The position numbers and the translations under genes are program-made. Below the pieces are notes generated by a model. That model ran no database searches and was not told the DNA's origin. It worked only from the letters and a program-made list of their open reading frames with translations. DNA of 64,000 nt from Mangrovivirga cuniculi (lineage in GTDB: Bacteria > Bacteroidota > Bacteroidia > Cytophagales > Cyclobacteriaceae), in NCBI RefSeq assembly GCF_005166025.1, contig NZ_CP028923.1:1738001-1802000 (forward strand), given 5' to 3'. The stretch's first letter is position 1. Every line of letters begins with the position of its first letter. Shown piece by piece: positions 29,978 through 40,877 of this stretch.

Positions 29978-30887
29978 ATGGAAGCTGGCTGGCCTTTATC
30001 GGTGGATCTGAAATTGAATACCTGCGAAATGACGAGTCCGGAAATTATATGCCAAATTCCCCACCAGGCAGCAATTAATGCCATTCCACCCTGGCCCTGG
30101 AAATAATTAAAAATAATTACAAGGCCCAGACCCGAATTTTGAATACCCGTCTCTATTGTAATAGTTTTTGTATCAGCTAGTGTTTTACCGCTGATTTTAC
30201 CAACTGCAAAACCAAGTAAAAGAGCTAGTAAATTATGAATCAGTACTAAAAAGAATACATAATGCCAGTACTTTAAAAAGAGGTCAATATTCTTTGAAAA
30301 GGCAATAACGATTATTGCTAAAAGTATGATCATTGAAACAGACTTTATGATCTTTTTAGCCTTTTCACTAAAAACCGGAAAATATTTTCTAGTAAGCATT
30401 CCTGAAATTAATGGAATCCCGATAATGAGGCCTATAGTTTTCATCATTTTCCAGAAATCAACTTCTACGGCGATATTTTTTTTATTTCCTAGCAATTCAC
30501 CCCAGACCTCGAGATTAAGCGGGGTGAAAATTATTGCAAGAAAAGAAGCTATAATGGTAAGGGTTACGGATAATGCAACATTTCCTTTGCTCAGATGGGT
30601 AAAAAAATTGGATACATTTCCACCCGGGCATGCTGCTACTAATATCATACCCATTGCTAGTCCCGGTAGGGATTCATGATTAATACTAACAGAAATGTTA
30701 ATGCTGGCAATAAGATAAATTGGGAAACGACACCACCAATGGCAGGACTTGGATTTTTAACTACTTCTCTAAAGGATTTTAAATTTAGATCCAGTGAAAC
30801 CCCATACATAATAAATGCAATACTGAGATTTAAAAGAAACAGACTTTCTTCATTGAAATTAAGTCTTATACTATCCAGTTCTGACAT
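29974..30887 (-). CDS. Bile acid:sodium symporter (BASS) family transporter, apparent frameshift
   Basis: Two frames, 30657-30887 (N-terminal) and 29974 to about 30670 (C-terminal), form one 304-residue transporter when one G (plus strand) is restored in the GGG run at 30669-30671, which adds a C to the coding strand. The joint reads MNPLPGLAMGMILVAACPGGNVSN, the conserved BASS core that binds sodium. About nine to ten hydrophobic helices are visible, and TGIQNSGLGLVI in the C-terminal half is the second crossover motif. BASS proteins import organic anions such as bile acids, pantoate or pyruvate with sodium. The substrate here is unknown. It is followed by a PlsC-like gene with a four-base overlap. 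Confidence 0.87.
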
Positions 30888-31005
30888 TAATTTAATTTTT
30901 AAGACAATTGCAAAACTATCTAATTTAAGGTTAACAGGCTTAAAAAAAACTATTTTAGGTTGTTAAATTCTTACATAAAGTGGTTCAACCGGCAATAATT
31001 TGGAT

Positions 31006-31013
31006 TATTTTTG
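31006..31013 (+). promoter_or_regulatory. Candidate -7 promoter box of the cyclophilin gene
   Basis: TATTTTTG fits TAnnTTTG and ends 25 bases before the ATG at 31039. A -33 TTTG is not clearly present, so confidence is moderate. Confidence 0.45.
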
Positions 31014-31038
31014 TGCAGATTAATTAAATATCTAATAA

Positions 31039-31472
31039 ATGAAAGCTGAAATAATAACTGAAAAAGGAACAATGAATGTGGAGTTTTATGAAAAAGACGC
31101 TCCAAACACAGTTAAGAATTTTGTAGACCTTTCAAAGAAGGGTTTTTATGATGGTTTAACATTTCATAGGGTTATTCCTGATTTTGTTATTCAAGGAGGA
31201 TGTCCTGATGGAACCGGGGCAGGTGGTCCGGGCTATTCTATAGACTGTGAACTTGATGGTGAAAATCAATATCACGACAGAGGAGTATTATCTATGGCAC
31301 ATGCAGGTAGAAATACCGGTGGGTCTCAATTTTCATTTGTCATAGTCGTAATAACACTTCACACCTTGACAGGAACCATACCTGCTTTGGTAAGGTTATC
31401 GAAGGACTTGACGTCATTGACGATATCAGACAAGGAGATAAAATCGAAAAGATTAATATAATAGAAGATTAA
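31039..31472 (+). CDS. Cyclophilin-type peptidyl-prolyl cis-trans isomerase, apparent frameshift
   Basis: As written, the frame shifts after GGSQF and ends at 31461 with an unrelated tail. Adding one T to the TTTT run at 31330-31333 gives a 144-residue cyclophilin with [20 protein letters not shown] then [14 protein letters not shown], ending at 31472. Catalytic features are the [13 protein letters not shown] stretch with its Arg, the Gln in GGSQFFI, and His in the [10 protein letters not shown] segment (usually HLDGKHTVFG). No signal peptide is present, so it should be cytoplasmic. It catalyses proline isomerisation in protein folding. Confidence 0.9.
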
Positions 31473-31482
31473 AATGAATAAC

Positions 31483-31525
31483 GGGCTTTGAATTTATTTT
31501 AGAATAAATTTTAAAGCCCTTTTTT
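31483..31525 (+). terminator. Terminator of the cyclophilin gene, overlapping the yheT-like 3' end
   Basis: GGGCTTT-G-AATTTATT (31483-31498) pairs with AATAAATT-TT-AAAGCCC (31503-31519), followed by a T6 tail. The convergent hydrolase gene ends inside it at 31494. Confidence 0.85.
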
Positions 31526-32435
31526 CTGACCAATACATTCGATCCTGGTTAAATTCTGTAAATCCTACGTGCCCGCCTCTTTCAGGGAATTCGAATGTTA
31601 TCATTTCATTTTTACTTAACAACTCTGCCGGGTAGCACTTTGCCGGTAGAAAAGGATCATTTTTGGCATTAATAATCAGGGTAGGTATTTTGATATTTGT
31701 CACATAATTTATTGAACTGCATTTGGAGTAATAATCAGAGGCATTTTTAAATCCGTGAATAGGAGCAGTATAAAAGTTATCAAAATCGTATAAAGTTTTT
31801 ATTTTTTTGATGTGGGCTGTCGATAGTTTATCAGGCATTATTGCAGCTTTTTGTTTTACTTTTTCAATCAAATTATTTAAAAAACGCCTTTCGTAGATAA
31901 AGTTTGAAGGCTCCGCAATCCTGTTACTTCCTGCTTCAAGATCTAATGGCACTGAAAATGCCACAACTTTTCTCACCTGTTCCTGAATGTTTTCTTCCTT
32001 TTCACCACAGTATTTAAGTACAAGGTTTCCTCCCAGACTAAACCCTATAAGAAATATTTCATGGTAGCCTAATGAAATGCTATGGTTTATAACTAATTCA
32101 AGATCATCTGTCGCCCCACTATGATAAAACCTGAGGTTATTATTTATTTCACCACTGCATCCACGGTAATTCCATGCGAGGATATCAAAATTGCTGTTAT
32201 GTAATGCTTTGGCCATCCCTTTTACATATGGCCTGTCACTGCTGCCTTCAAGACCATGGCAAACAATCACCAGTTTTTTATTATCGTCATGTAACCAGTC
32301 AAGGTCCAGAAAATCATTATCCGGAGTGGTCAAACGCTCTCGTTTATATTCAACTCCTTCTACTTTCCTAAATAATGATGGGAGTATTGTTTCAATATGT
32401 GGAGAGAAGTATAAATACGGAGCTTTGTATTTCAT
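31494..32435 (-). CDS. YheT family alpha/beta hydrolase
   Basis: The 313-residue protein is an alpha/beta hydrolase of the YheT/ABHD1-3 group (COG0429). It has VCHGLEGSSDRPYVKG (oxyanion region), NYRGCSGE, the nucleophile elbow GFSLGGN, a catalytic Asp in NAKNDPFLP and a catalytic His in ERGGHVGF. No signal peptide is present. The family hydrolyses esters or lipids, but the bacterial substrate is not settled. Its 3' end forms part of the terminator hairpin of the convergent cyclophilin gene. Confidence 0.9.
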   Translation of the reverse strand: MKYKAPYLYFSPHIETILPSLFRKVEGVEYKRERLTTPDNDFLDLDWLHDDNKKLVIVCHGLEGSSDRPYVKGMAKALHNSNFDILAWNYRGCSGEINNNLRFYHSGATDDLELVINHSISLGYHEIFLIGFSLGGNLVLKYCGEKEENIQEQVRKVVAFSVPLDLEAGSNRIAEPSNFIYERRFLNNLIEKVKQKAAIMPDKLSTAHIKKIKTLYDFDNFYTAPIHGFKNASDYYSKCSSINYVTNIKIPTLIINAKNDPFLPAKCYPAELLSKNEMITFEFPERGGHVGFTEFNQDRMYWSEKRALKFILK

Positions 32436-32510
32436 GAAAATAGAATCTGTTAGCTTATTTCTACTAATTTAATTAAACCGGTTAATATTCTGCCAAATGA
32501 TTTTCGAATA

Positions 32511-32537
32511 AAAAAAGCCCGGATATCATCCGGGCTT
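32511..32537 (-). terminator. Terminator of the 2-oxoacid dehydrogenase E2 gene
   Basis: AAGCCCGGAT (32515-32524) and ATCCGGGCTT (32528-32537) form a perfect 10-base-pair stem with loop ATC. The minus-strand product ends in a U6 tail. It lies 22 bases past the E2 stop codon. Confidence 0.9.
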
Positions 32538-32559
32538 ATATTTGAATTGGATATTTTTC

Positions 32560-33873
32560 TTATAGATCCTGATTTACATTAAATTTCTCAAGATAATCAG
32601 CTACTCGTCTAACGAACATGCCTCCAAGAGCCCCATCTACAACTCTATGGTCATAACTATGAGATAAGAACATTTTGTAACGGATAGCAATTGCATCACC
32701 AGTTGGAGTTTCCACTACAGCAGGTTTTTTCTGAATTGCTCCTAATGCTAAAATTCCTACCTGAGGTTGCATGATAATTGGAGTACCCATTACGTTACCG
32801 AAACTACCAACATTTGAAACAGTATAAGTACCGTTTTGAAGATCATCCGGCTTTAGCTTATTTTCTCGTGCTCTTTTTGCCAGGTCATTTACTTTTAGTG
32901 TTAACCCGGTAATATTTAACTGATCTGCATTATGAATGACAGGTACAATTAAGTTGCCAGTAGGAAGGGCCACAGCCATTCCTATATTGATATTTTTTTT
33001 CTTAACAATTTTATTGCCGTCTACCTGGATATTTATCATTGGATAATCCTTTATGGCTTTTACCACAGCCTCGATCATAATTGGTGTAAAAGTAAGACTT
33101 CCACCGTATCGGTTTTTGAAATCGTTTTTATGTCTGTTTCTCCAATTAACAAGGTTGGTAACATCAGCTTCTACAAATGAAGTCACGTGAGGTGAAGTGC
33201 GTTTAGAATCAACCATTCTTTCGGCAATCATTTTTCGCATTCTGTCCATCTCTATGATTTCATCATCACCACTGACAGAAACAGGTACTGAAGGTTTAAC
33301 CTGCTGACTTGCCGCGCCATTACTAGATACAGTAGGTGCAGCTGATGAGGTTTTTCGAGTATCAAGGTAATTTAAAATATCTTTTTTAGTAACCCTGTTA
33401 TCTTTTCCAGTACCTGGGATTTTTTCTAATTCTTCCTCTGATATATTTTCTTCTTTAGCGATATTCTTAACCAAAGGAGAATAAAAACGGTCACTTTCAA
33501 ATCTGGATTTATCTTCTACCGGAGCAGGAGTTGCTTCTGCAGCTATTTTTTCTTCCTTCTTAGCAGGAGCTTTTTCTTTTTCTTCTTCTACTTCTTCTGA
33601 TGAGGTGTCATTAGCATCGTCAGATCCTTCGCCTTCTGTTTCGATTACACAAATTGGTTTCCCAACTTCTACCACGTCGCCTTCTTCGACAAGAATCTCT
33701 TTTAATACTCCTGCATGGGTTGCAGGAACTTCTGTGTCAACTTTATCTGTTGCTACCTCTAGAACTGATTCGTCTTGCTCGATGGTATCACCCACCTGTT
33801 TTAGCCAAGTGAGAATAGTGCCTTCCATAACACTTTCTCCCATCTTGGGCATCACCATTTTTTCTAATGCCAT
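32560..33873 (-). CDS. 2-oxoacid dehydrogenase complex E2 (dihydrolipoyl acyltransferase)
   Basis: The product from the MALEKMVMPKMGES start has 437 residues. Domains in order are an N-terminal lipoyl domain with lipoylated Lys in EVATDKVDTEVPA (near residue 43), an acidic Glu/Ala/Pro-rich linker, an E1/E3-binding domain (SPLVKNIAKEENISEEEL) and a C-terminal catalytic domain ending in SHSYDHRVVDGALGGMF with the His/Asp pair. It transfers acyl groups to CoA in a pyruvate-, 2-oxoglutarate- or branched-chain-type complex. Motifs alone do not decide which, and no E1 or E3 gene is adjacent. A longer frame to 33930 adds a hydrophobic stretch that does not fit the family, so the ATG at 33873 is preferred. 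Confidence 0.9.
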   Translation of the reverse strand: MALEKMVMPKMGESVMEGTILTWLKQVGDTIEQDESVLEVATDKVDTEVPATHAGVLKEILVEEGDVVEVGKPICVIETEGEGSDDANDTSSEEVEEEKEKAPAKKEEKIAAEATPAPVEDKSRFESDRFYSPLVKNIAKEENISEEELEKIPGTGKDNRVTKKDILNYLDTRKTSSAAPTVSSNGAASQQVKPSVPVSVSGDDEIIEMDRMRKMIAERMVDSKRTSPHVTSFVEADVTNLVNWRNRHKNDFKNRYGGSLTFTPIMIEAVVKAIKDYPMINIQVDGNKIVKKKNINIGMAVALPTGNLIVPVIHNADQLNITGLTLKVNDLAKRARENKLKPDDLQNGTYTVSNVGSFGNVMGTPIIMQPQVGILALGAIQKKPAVVETPTGDAIAIRYKMFLSHSYDHRVVDGALGGMFVRRVADYLEKFNVNQDL

Positions 33874-34036
33874 GATTCGAGTGTTTTCGATGTTGTTTAT
33901 TGAGTTCTTCAAAAGTAACAACAATTTCATAGATATTCAATAAGGAGCTATTGAAATAATCGTCTGTAAATACTGATTTAACTAAGATTGTTTAATATAA
34001 AATTTTGTTAAATTATTTTTTTGTAGAATATAATTC

Positions 34037-35283
34037 TTACATGATGTGTTTTTTTAGCAGGTTTAAGGCAGCAATTGTTGTATATTCGATATTCATAGCC
34101 CGGTCTTTTCCCAAATTGATTTTTTTTGCAATCACTTGATTTTCATCAGCATACCCTAACCAAATAGTTCCAACGGGCTTTTCTTTTGTTCCCCCTCCAG
34201 GTCCGGCAATACCACTAGTAGATATTGCAATGTCAGTTTTCAGAAGGTTTTTGGCTCCAACTGCCATTTGTTTTACTGTTTCTTCACTGACAGCTCCTTC
34301 TTTTTCAATAGTCTCTTTTTTTACACCCAACACATTAATTTTAATATCATTGCTATAACTCACTACTGATCCGAGGAAATATTCAGAACTCCCCGGAACA
34401 GAGGTGATTTTATGCGCTATTTTACCTCCGGTGCAGCTTTCAGCAGTCCCAATTGTTTTTCCCTGAAATTTTAATACTCTCCCTATGGCTTCTTCCAGCT
34501 TTTCATCATCATATCCGTATATGTATTTTTCAATAAGGGGTCTGAAATCATTAATTGTATAATTAACATCCTTTATTAGCTGTTTTTTATCGGTACCTTT
34601 AGCAGTAAACCTGAGTTTGACAATGCCTGGGGAGGGGAGGTAAGCCAATCTGATATGTGGTGGTAGTTCTTTTTCTTTTTCACCAATTATTTCACTCAGC
34701 CAGGATTCTCCTATTCCAACTGTGTTTATTCTACGGTGGACAATCGAAGGAGGCTTAAACCTTTTTTTTATTTCAGGAAGGACTCTTTCTTTCATCAAAA
34801 ATTTCATTTCATAAGGCACTCCCGGCATTGAAACGAATACTGTATTCTTTTCACTTTCCATCCAGATCCCTGGTGCAGTACCCATATCATTTTTTAGATA
34901 TTTTGCTCGGGTAGGCAATTCAGCTTGTTTTTTGTTGAGAGGAGAGAGTTCCTTGTCTAATTTTTTAAATAAATCTGACAAATCATTTAAAGCTTCCTCC
35001 CTGATTTCGAGCTTATCGTTAAAGTATTCAGTAAGACAAGGCTTAGTCAGGTCATCAGGCGTAGGTCCTAATCCCCTGTGATTAATACTAAATCTGAATC
35101 TTTTTCTGCTTCTTCAAATGCTGAAAGGATTTCGTCTTTATCATCACCAATAGTTAGCCTCCTTATTGTTTTTATACCTGATTCATCTAGTAAGGCACTC
35201 ATCCATTGTGCATTTGTATCTACAATTTGACCGTATAGGATTTCATCACCGATTGTTATGATATATGCTCTAATTTCTTGCAT
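34037..35283 (-). CDS. cinA: CinA-like nicotinamide-nucleotide amidase/ADP-ribose pyrophosphatase, apparent frameshift
   Basis: Two segments, 35068-35283 (N-terminal) and 34037 to about 35075, form one 415-residue CinA if one base is added to the CCCC run (plus strand) at 35073-35076; the joint becomes LVLITGGLGPTPDDLT. The N-terminal MoCF-like COG1058 domain starts with IITIGDEILYGQIVDTNA. The C-terminal amidase domain has TAESCTGGKIAHKITSVPGSSEYFLGS-type residues with catalytic Ser and the SGIAGPGGG motif. CinA recycles pyridine nucleotides by deamidating NMN and cleaving ADP-ribose. As written, the protein would be split inside the first domain. Confidence 0.93.
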
Positions 35284-35363
35284 GGTATGGTTGTTGATAC
35301 AATAATTTAATTAAATTCGAATTTAAGTTATTCTTTTTATTAGAACGCAATTTTTTTAGTCAC

Positions 35364-36086
35364 ATGAGAAAGAACAGATTATTATACTTGCTTGTTTTTT
35401 TATTTACTGCCTGTACTTCTTCACAGATTCAACAGACAATAGATTCTGTTAATGATGCCATCGGGAGTTCCGGAACAGGGCTAACATCTGAGGATGTATC
35501 TAATGCATTAAAACAGGCCCTGAAACAAGGGACAATAAAAGGAACTAATGAGGCTTCGGAACTAAATGGTTATTTCGGGAACCCACTGATAAAAATTCCT
35601 TTTCCCGAAGAAATTGAGAAGGTGGAAACCAGGTTAAGAAGTGTAGGGTTGGATAAACCCGTTGACGATTTTATCCTTTCAATGAATAGAGCAGCAGAAA
35701 AAGCCGCTATTGAGGCAAAACCTATTTTTATTAATGCAATAACTTCTATGACTATACAGGATGCATGGAATATTTTGAAAGGGGAAGATGATGCAGCAAC
35801 CAAGTATTTACGTCGAACTACCTATGATCAGCTGGTCGGTAAATTCCAGCCACCGATCCACAATTCATTAGAAGATGTTAATGCAACAAAATATTACAGC
35901 GATGTTGCCTCTGCTTATAATAAAATTCCGTTTGTTGAACCTGTGGAAGTAAATCTTGACAAATATGTTACTGAAAAAGCAATTGATGGATTGTTTGAAT
36001 TAATAAGAAAAGAAGAGGCTAATATACGTGAGAACCCAATAGCACGAACCACAGATCTGATGAAAAGAGTCTTTTCACAGCAATAA
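35364..36086 (+). CDS. DUF4197 lipoprotein
   Basis: The 240-residue protein has a lipoprotein signal (LLYLLVFLFTACTSS) with lipobox Cys near residue 17. The remainder is mostly helical and matches the DUF4197 family: LKQGTIKGTNEAS, GYFGNPLIKIPFP, NRAAEKAAIEAKPIFINAI and a conserved RRTTYDQL near the middle. The function is unknown; the lipobox suggests the periplasmic face of a membrane. It is divergent from cinA and convergent with the subtilase gene, and has its own terminator. Confidence 0.87.
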   Translation: MRKNRLLYLLVFLFTACTSSQIQQTIDSVNDAIGSSGTGLTSEDVSNALKQALKQGTIKGTNEASELNGYFGNPLIKIPFPEEIEKVETRLRSVGLDKPVDDFILSMNRAAEKAAIEAKPIFINAITSMTIQDAWNILKGEDDAATKYLRRTTYDQLVGKFQPPIHNSLEDVNATKYYSDVASAYNKIPFVEPVEVNLDKYVTEKAIDGLFELIRKEEANIRENPIARTTDLMKRVFSQQ

Positions 36087-36107
36087 AATATATTACCGCA
36101 TATAATT

Positions 36108-36146
36108 AAGCATTACTAATTCTTAATGAATGGTAGTGCTTTTTTA
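36108..36146 (+). terminator. Terminator of the DUF4197 gene, overlapping the subtilase 3' end
   Basis: AAGCATTAC (36108-36116) pairs with GTAGTGCTT (36133-36141) with one G-U pair, followed by T7. The subtilase stop codon at 36116-36118 lies within the hairpin. Confidence 0.75.
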
Positions 36147-39100
36147 TTTACTATTAGATAGTATATGCCTGCTGCATATGGGGAGATATTAATTGTATTT
36201 CCTTGTCCATTTTCAATTTCATTCCCTGCTGCATCGATAATTTTCCAGTCCTCCACTATCTTTTCACTTTTGATAAATAGATAATCAGATGCAGGGTTAG
36301 GGAATAAGGAAATCAGTTTTGTTAGATCATCATCGATATCTAATAAAGGCTCATTTACTACTTCAATTGTTATAAACCCGGTATGATTACAGCCCAGGCT
36401 ATCTGTTCCTATTAAACTAAACGAATAAAGGCCTGGTTCTGAAAAGGAGTATTCGATTTGTAAACGGGTGGCAGTAGCTCCATTTGGAAATTGCCATTGA
36501 TATTTTACAAACTCTTTTTTTTCGATTGTTAAATTAACTGTCTTATTAGATGCCAGGTTTAATGATTCATTATTTGCTATAATAACAGGTTTTGATTCTG
36601 GTAGTTTTCTCAGGATAACTTTCTGTGGTGAACTTTTATGGAATTCAGTGAAATTAACTATATAAATAGAGTCTGTTGATGAAATTAGAGGCTTTTCATA
36701 GTATCTGCCTTTATGAACTAAATTAGTTAATTCGCTGTCAGTATAATAAAGATAAGTACCCTCTTCATCCGGATTAATTTTTACTACTTGAGAATCGTGA
36801 CAGATCAGGATAGTATCTTTTATCATCACATTTAATTCACGTGGTGATAAAGTCTTTTGAATAGTTCCTGAACAACCCATAGAATCAATCACTTTTAATT
36901 CGAAATACTGATCTTCCGAATTCAGAATTTCGTGTTGGACTAGTGGTGTTTCAGTTAGTAACAGGCCATTGATATTCCAATCATAAGACACATGAGTATT
37001 ATCATCTGCTTCAACTAAAACAGATGCCCCTGATGCAGGGTCAGGATTATGTGAAAATTGAAAATTGGCATTTGGTTGGTAGGATTTAATAATAATCTTT
37101 ACAGGTTCTGAATATATATTGTTTTCTTTTCTTGATACATATACAGCTGTATCCTGATCAATATTGGAGATTAATATTTTATTACCTGATGAGATCAGAT
37201 CATTCATGTCACTTTTTCTAAAGAAATAAAGTTCTTCCTGCAGTTCTATTAATATTTCCAGATCTTCATTTTTACATACTTCGTAATATGTATTTTTAAT
37301 GTCAGGTTTATTTGGTCTGTTAATCACCTCCAGGGTAGAACTAAACTTATTTTCGCAACCAAACGGGCTTTCTATTGTAAGTGTAATATCATAATAGCCT
37401 TCCTGGTTATATTTGATAGTCTGATTTTGATTTGTAGAAGTCAATCCATTTTCAAACACCCAGTTATATGATTTTGCATTTGAAGGGTAAGCTTTAAAAG
37501 TAACGGTGCTATCAGATGATTCGCTCAAGTATAGAGGGTTAGAGGATATAGAAAATGAATCCTGAGGAACATCAATATTAATAATTGCTGTTTTCATTAT
37601 TCCCATTCCTCTGACGTCATGGCTATTATAATAGATAGTAGTATCATTTTGAAGATTTTCTATCAAAAAGGAGCCTCCATTACCAATTTTATTCGAACCG
37701 GTCGGGTCAGAGTAAAAATTAAAAATTGAGTTTCCAGGATTTATCTCAGCATTTTCACCCTTACAAATGGTTGTGTAAAATTCATTTTCAGGGCTTTGTT
37801 TTATTTGAGCATAAGCTTCAGATGCTGTTGAGATATTTTCCTTTAAGGCTTCTAGTGAATTTCCTGCTGTTATTACAAAAACGACATTCTTTAGTTCCCC
37901 AGAATTTAAACTGGTTATTTTAGTTCCTGAGAATCCAGCTATGTCGTTTCCATTACCGTTGAGTCCGGCTTCATTTTTTAAATTATTTAATATAAAATCA
38001 GCTTTCTCGGTTTTAGTAAATGGTAAATTTATGTCACTGCTATTACCATTATAATTCGATAGGTCGATACCTCTGCTTATAAAATTGTCAGTATTAATCG
38101 CAGCAATACCGGTATAAATATTATTATTTGCATCGAACGCGTAAGTCAATTGTGATTCTACATCAGTGAACAACCTATTGGAAGAATCTTCATTTATAGA
38201 ATAGTCTGAAAGTAATGAAATGTAAAAATCATTAATTGGGGAGGTGGAACTATTGAATATGTTATATTCTAAAATAATAAAGTCCTTGTCAGTAGTTGTG
38301 TTGTCGGCAAACAAGTGCTGTTCTATTTGGATGCCATCAGTGGATTTTTCAAATCTGCTTGAAATTTCCTGATAATTAATGTTTTTCCTCTTTACTTTTT
38401 TAAATATTTAGTAGCCTGGAAATCTTTATTATGTATTGGTTTTTCGATTGTCAGGAAGCTATTGTCAGCTGAATCAGAGGAGTGAAAATAAAATAACCCT
38501 AAGCTTCTGGAAATTAGCGTGTCATTATATACTAAACCGATTCCATTTCTTAAAGAATCGGAATCAAATGCCAATGTACCTGAAGATCCTACTGTTAACT
38601 TTAAGTTTTTACCTTCAATTTCGAAAAAGGAAGGTTCAGTAAAAATGTCAAATGGTTGAGAGGCTGCATAATCATTATCTGAAAAATGAAGTGTAAACCT
38701 AAGCTGTTGACCAGGTGGAGTTGTCGGGTCAATGTAGATTTTAAATGGAGAATTATTATTATTTTTCCATTCATTTGAATTTAGATTTCCAATATTAAAA
38801 ACAGAATCAATGATTGTGACATAAGGGCTATTACTCTTAATTACTGCTTTTGCATCCGAAGATGTACTTAATAAATTAGATATCGTTGTTTCAATTGATA
38901 GAGTATCGTCGTAAAAAGCATAATTCCCAAGTTTTGAATAATATTTCAGATCAATCATTCTTAAAGAGGGAGTAGTATAATCTAGTAAAGCCCGGGCAAC
39001 ATTTAACCTGCCATGACCAAGTTTACCCTTATATGGTTTATTGGCTTCAATGTGATAAATGTCATCAGCTGTAACTCTAATCCTTTCCATTACTTGCAAG

Positions 39101-40293
39101 GCTGTAAGATCAGGATATCTAGCCCTTATTAATGCGGCAGTAGCTGAGACCATCGCTGTTGAAAGGCTTGTCCCCTGAGAATAATATTTAAAATCATTAT
39201 TAGCAGTGACAAATATTGATTTTCCGGGTGCCATAACATCAATATACGGACTATAGGAAGCGAAATTGGCTTTTTCATCATTATAATTAGTGGAGCCTAC
39301 TGAAAGTACATTTGTGTAAGAAGCAGGATAGAAATCGTATTCACCATTCGTATTCCCTGCAGCTGCTACCACTACAACATCAAGTTCGAGTACTATGTAA
39401 TTAATGATTTCTTCAACATATTTACTTCTTGCGCTTGGTGCGCCCCAGCTTAGGTTTAAAACTTTACATCCATTTTCGGCAGCAAATATCATCGCCTCAT
39501 ATCCACGATAGAAAAAGTTGGATTGTGAAGTAAAAATTTTATATGGTACAAATTTGGTATTAAACCCTACACCGGCGAATCCATAGTTATTATCCGTCAC
39601 AGAAAAACCGATTCCGGTAACGGATGTTCCATGTGAACTTTTATCCGCTTCCGGTTCATTATCATCGTTTGAAAAATCATACCCCCTGTAATTGTCTACC
39701 AGGCCATCTCCATCATCATCAATTCCATTTACAGGGTCATCTTCATTGATTTTTATATTTCCTGTTAAATCGGGATGATCCATATCCACACCGGTATCCA
39801 AAACTCCTACATAAACATTATTATCTCCTTGTTCATGACTCCATGCCTGGTATGCATTAATTGTTTCCAGATATTTCTGTTTCCCTGTTGACGGATCTGC
39901 TTCCGGATCATTCGGTGTATAAAGAGGTTTCATCAAATAAAAAGGTTCAGCATATTCAATGCCCTCCATTTTATTTAATTCATTTATTAAACTATCCGGT
40001 GATGAGCCTTTGTCTAATTTTAAATAATAGAAAGAGGAAAGGATATGATTACTTCGAACCCGAGTGTTTTTATTTGAAGATCCTTTAAATGGTTGTTTGT
40101 ATCCCTTTATTTGTTTGATTTTCAGAATTTCATCAAGAATTTCAACTTGATTAATTCTTGCATTTTGCTTTTCAGGCAAGTTTTTAGTACCCACTTTTAC
40201 GACGATGATGTCATCGGCAATTAATGGGTCTCCTTGTTGAGCATTTAGGTTAAATGCAAATATGAGAAAAAATATGATGAAAGATCTCTTCAC
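36116..40293 (-). CDS. Subtilase (S8) with PKD-like repeats and T9SS type A tail, apparent frameshift
   Basis: Two long frames, 38392-40293 (protease) and 36116 to about 38400 (C-terminal part), become one 1392-residue protein when one base is added to the six-T run at 38396-38401. The joint reads KYLKKVKRKNINYQEISSRF and is open on both sides. The protease part has a signal peptide (ending LNAQQ), a propeptide, Asp in VLDTGVDMDHPDL, His in SSHGTSVTGI and Ser in GTSLSTAMVSA. The second part holds several PKD-like domains (for example YNWVFENG, YQWQFPNGA) and ends with a T9SS type A sorting domain (LFPNPASDYLFIKSE, then GIYYLIVNKK). It is predicted to be an exported, surface-bound or secreted endopeptidase. 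Confidence 0.85.
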
Positions 40294-40371
40294 GTCTTAG
40301 TCAATTTACTTCAAAATTAAATAATTCTATAGTAATCTGACTGTGAAAAAGTTATGATTTTAACGCTGAAC

Positions 40372-40875
40372 TTACTTTGTATTAATTAGAACAGTAAAGT
40401 CATAATTATAAGGATTTTTTTCATCTGCAGGCATTTTTATTCGGGAGACTTCTTTGAACATTTTTTTATCTAATTCCGGGAAAAAGGCATCACCCTCGAA
40501 TGTTTCTTTAATCTCCGTGAGATATATTTTATCAGTAGAATCTAAAAACTGCCTGTAAATATGCTCTCCACCAATTATAAAAACTTCCGATTCATTAGTT
40601 TTTCTAGCTTCTTCTAAAGCTTTTTCTGCAGAATTCACAACAATACATCCAGGTGCTTTGTATTCAGTGTTTCGCGACATAATTATGTTAGTTCTTCCGG
40701 GTAGGGGTCTGAAATTTTCGGGAAGAGACTCATAATTTTTTCGACCCATGATAATACACCTTTTCCTGGTTACAGCTTTAAAATAATTCATGTCTCCTGG
40801 CATATGCCATATCAGGTCATTGTCTTTGCCAATAACATTATTTTCGCTTTTGGCAGCTATCATACTTATTCTCAT
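40372..40875 (-). CDS. folA: Dihydrofolate reductase
   Basis: The 167-residue enzyme reduces dihydrofolate with NADPH. Typical features are MISMIAAKSENNVIGKDNDLIWHMPGD-type residues at the N-terminus (Met20-loop region and the substrate-binding Asp in MPGDM), IIMGRKNYESLP for NADPH binding, and FIIGGEHIYRQFL with the Gly-Gly cis-peptide. The length is normal. It lies two bases after the repaired fmt stop codon, so fmt and folA form an operon linking formyl-tetrahydrofolate use and folate reduction. Confidence 0.96.
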   Translation of the reverse strand: MRISMIAAKSENNVIGKDNDLIWHMPGDMNYFKAVTRKRCIIMGRKNYESLPENFRPLPGRTNIIMSRNTEYKAPGCIVVNSAEKALEEARKTNESEVFIIGGEHIYRQFLDSTDKIYLTEIKETFEGDAFFPELDKKMFKEVSRIKMPADEKNPYNYDFTVLINTK

Positions 40876-40877
40876 AA

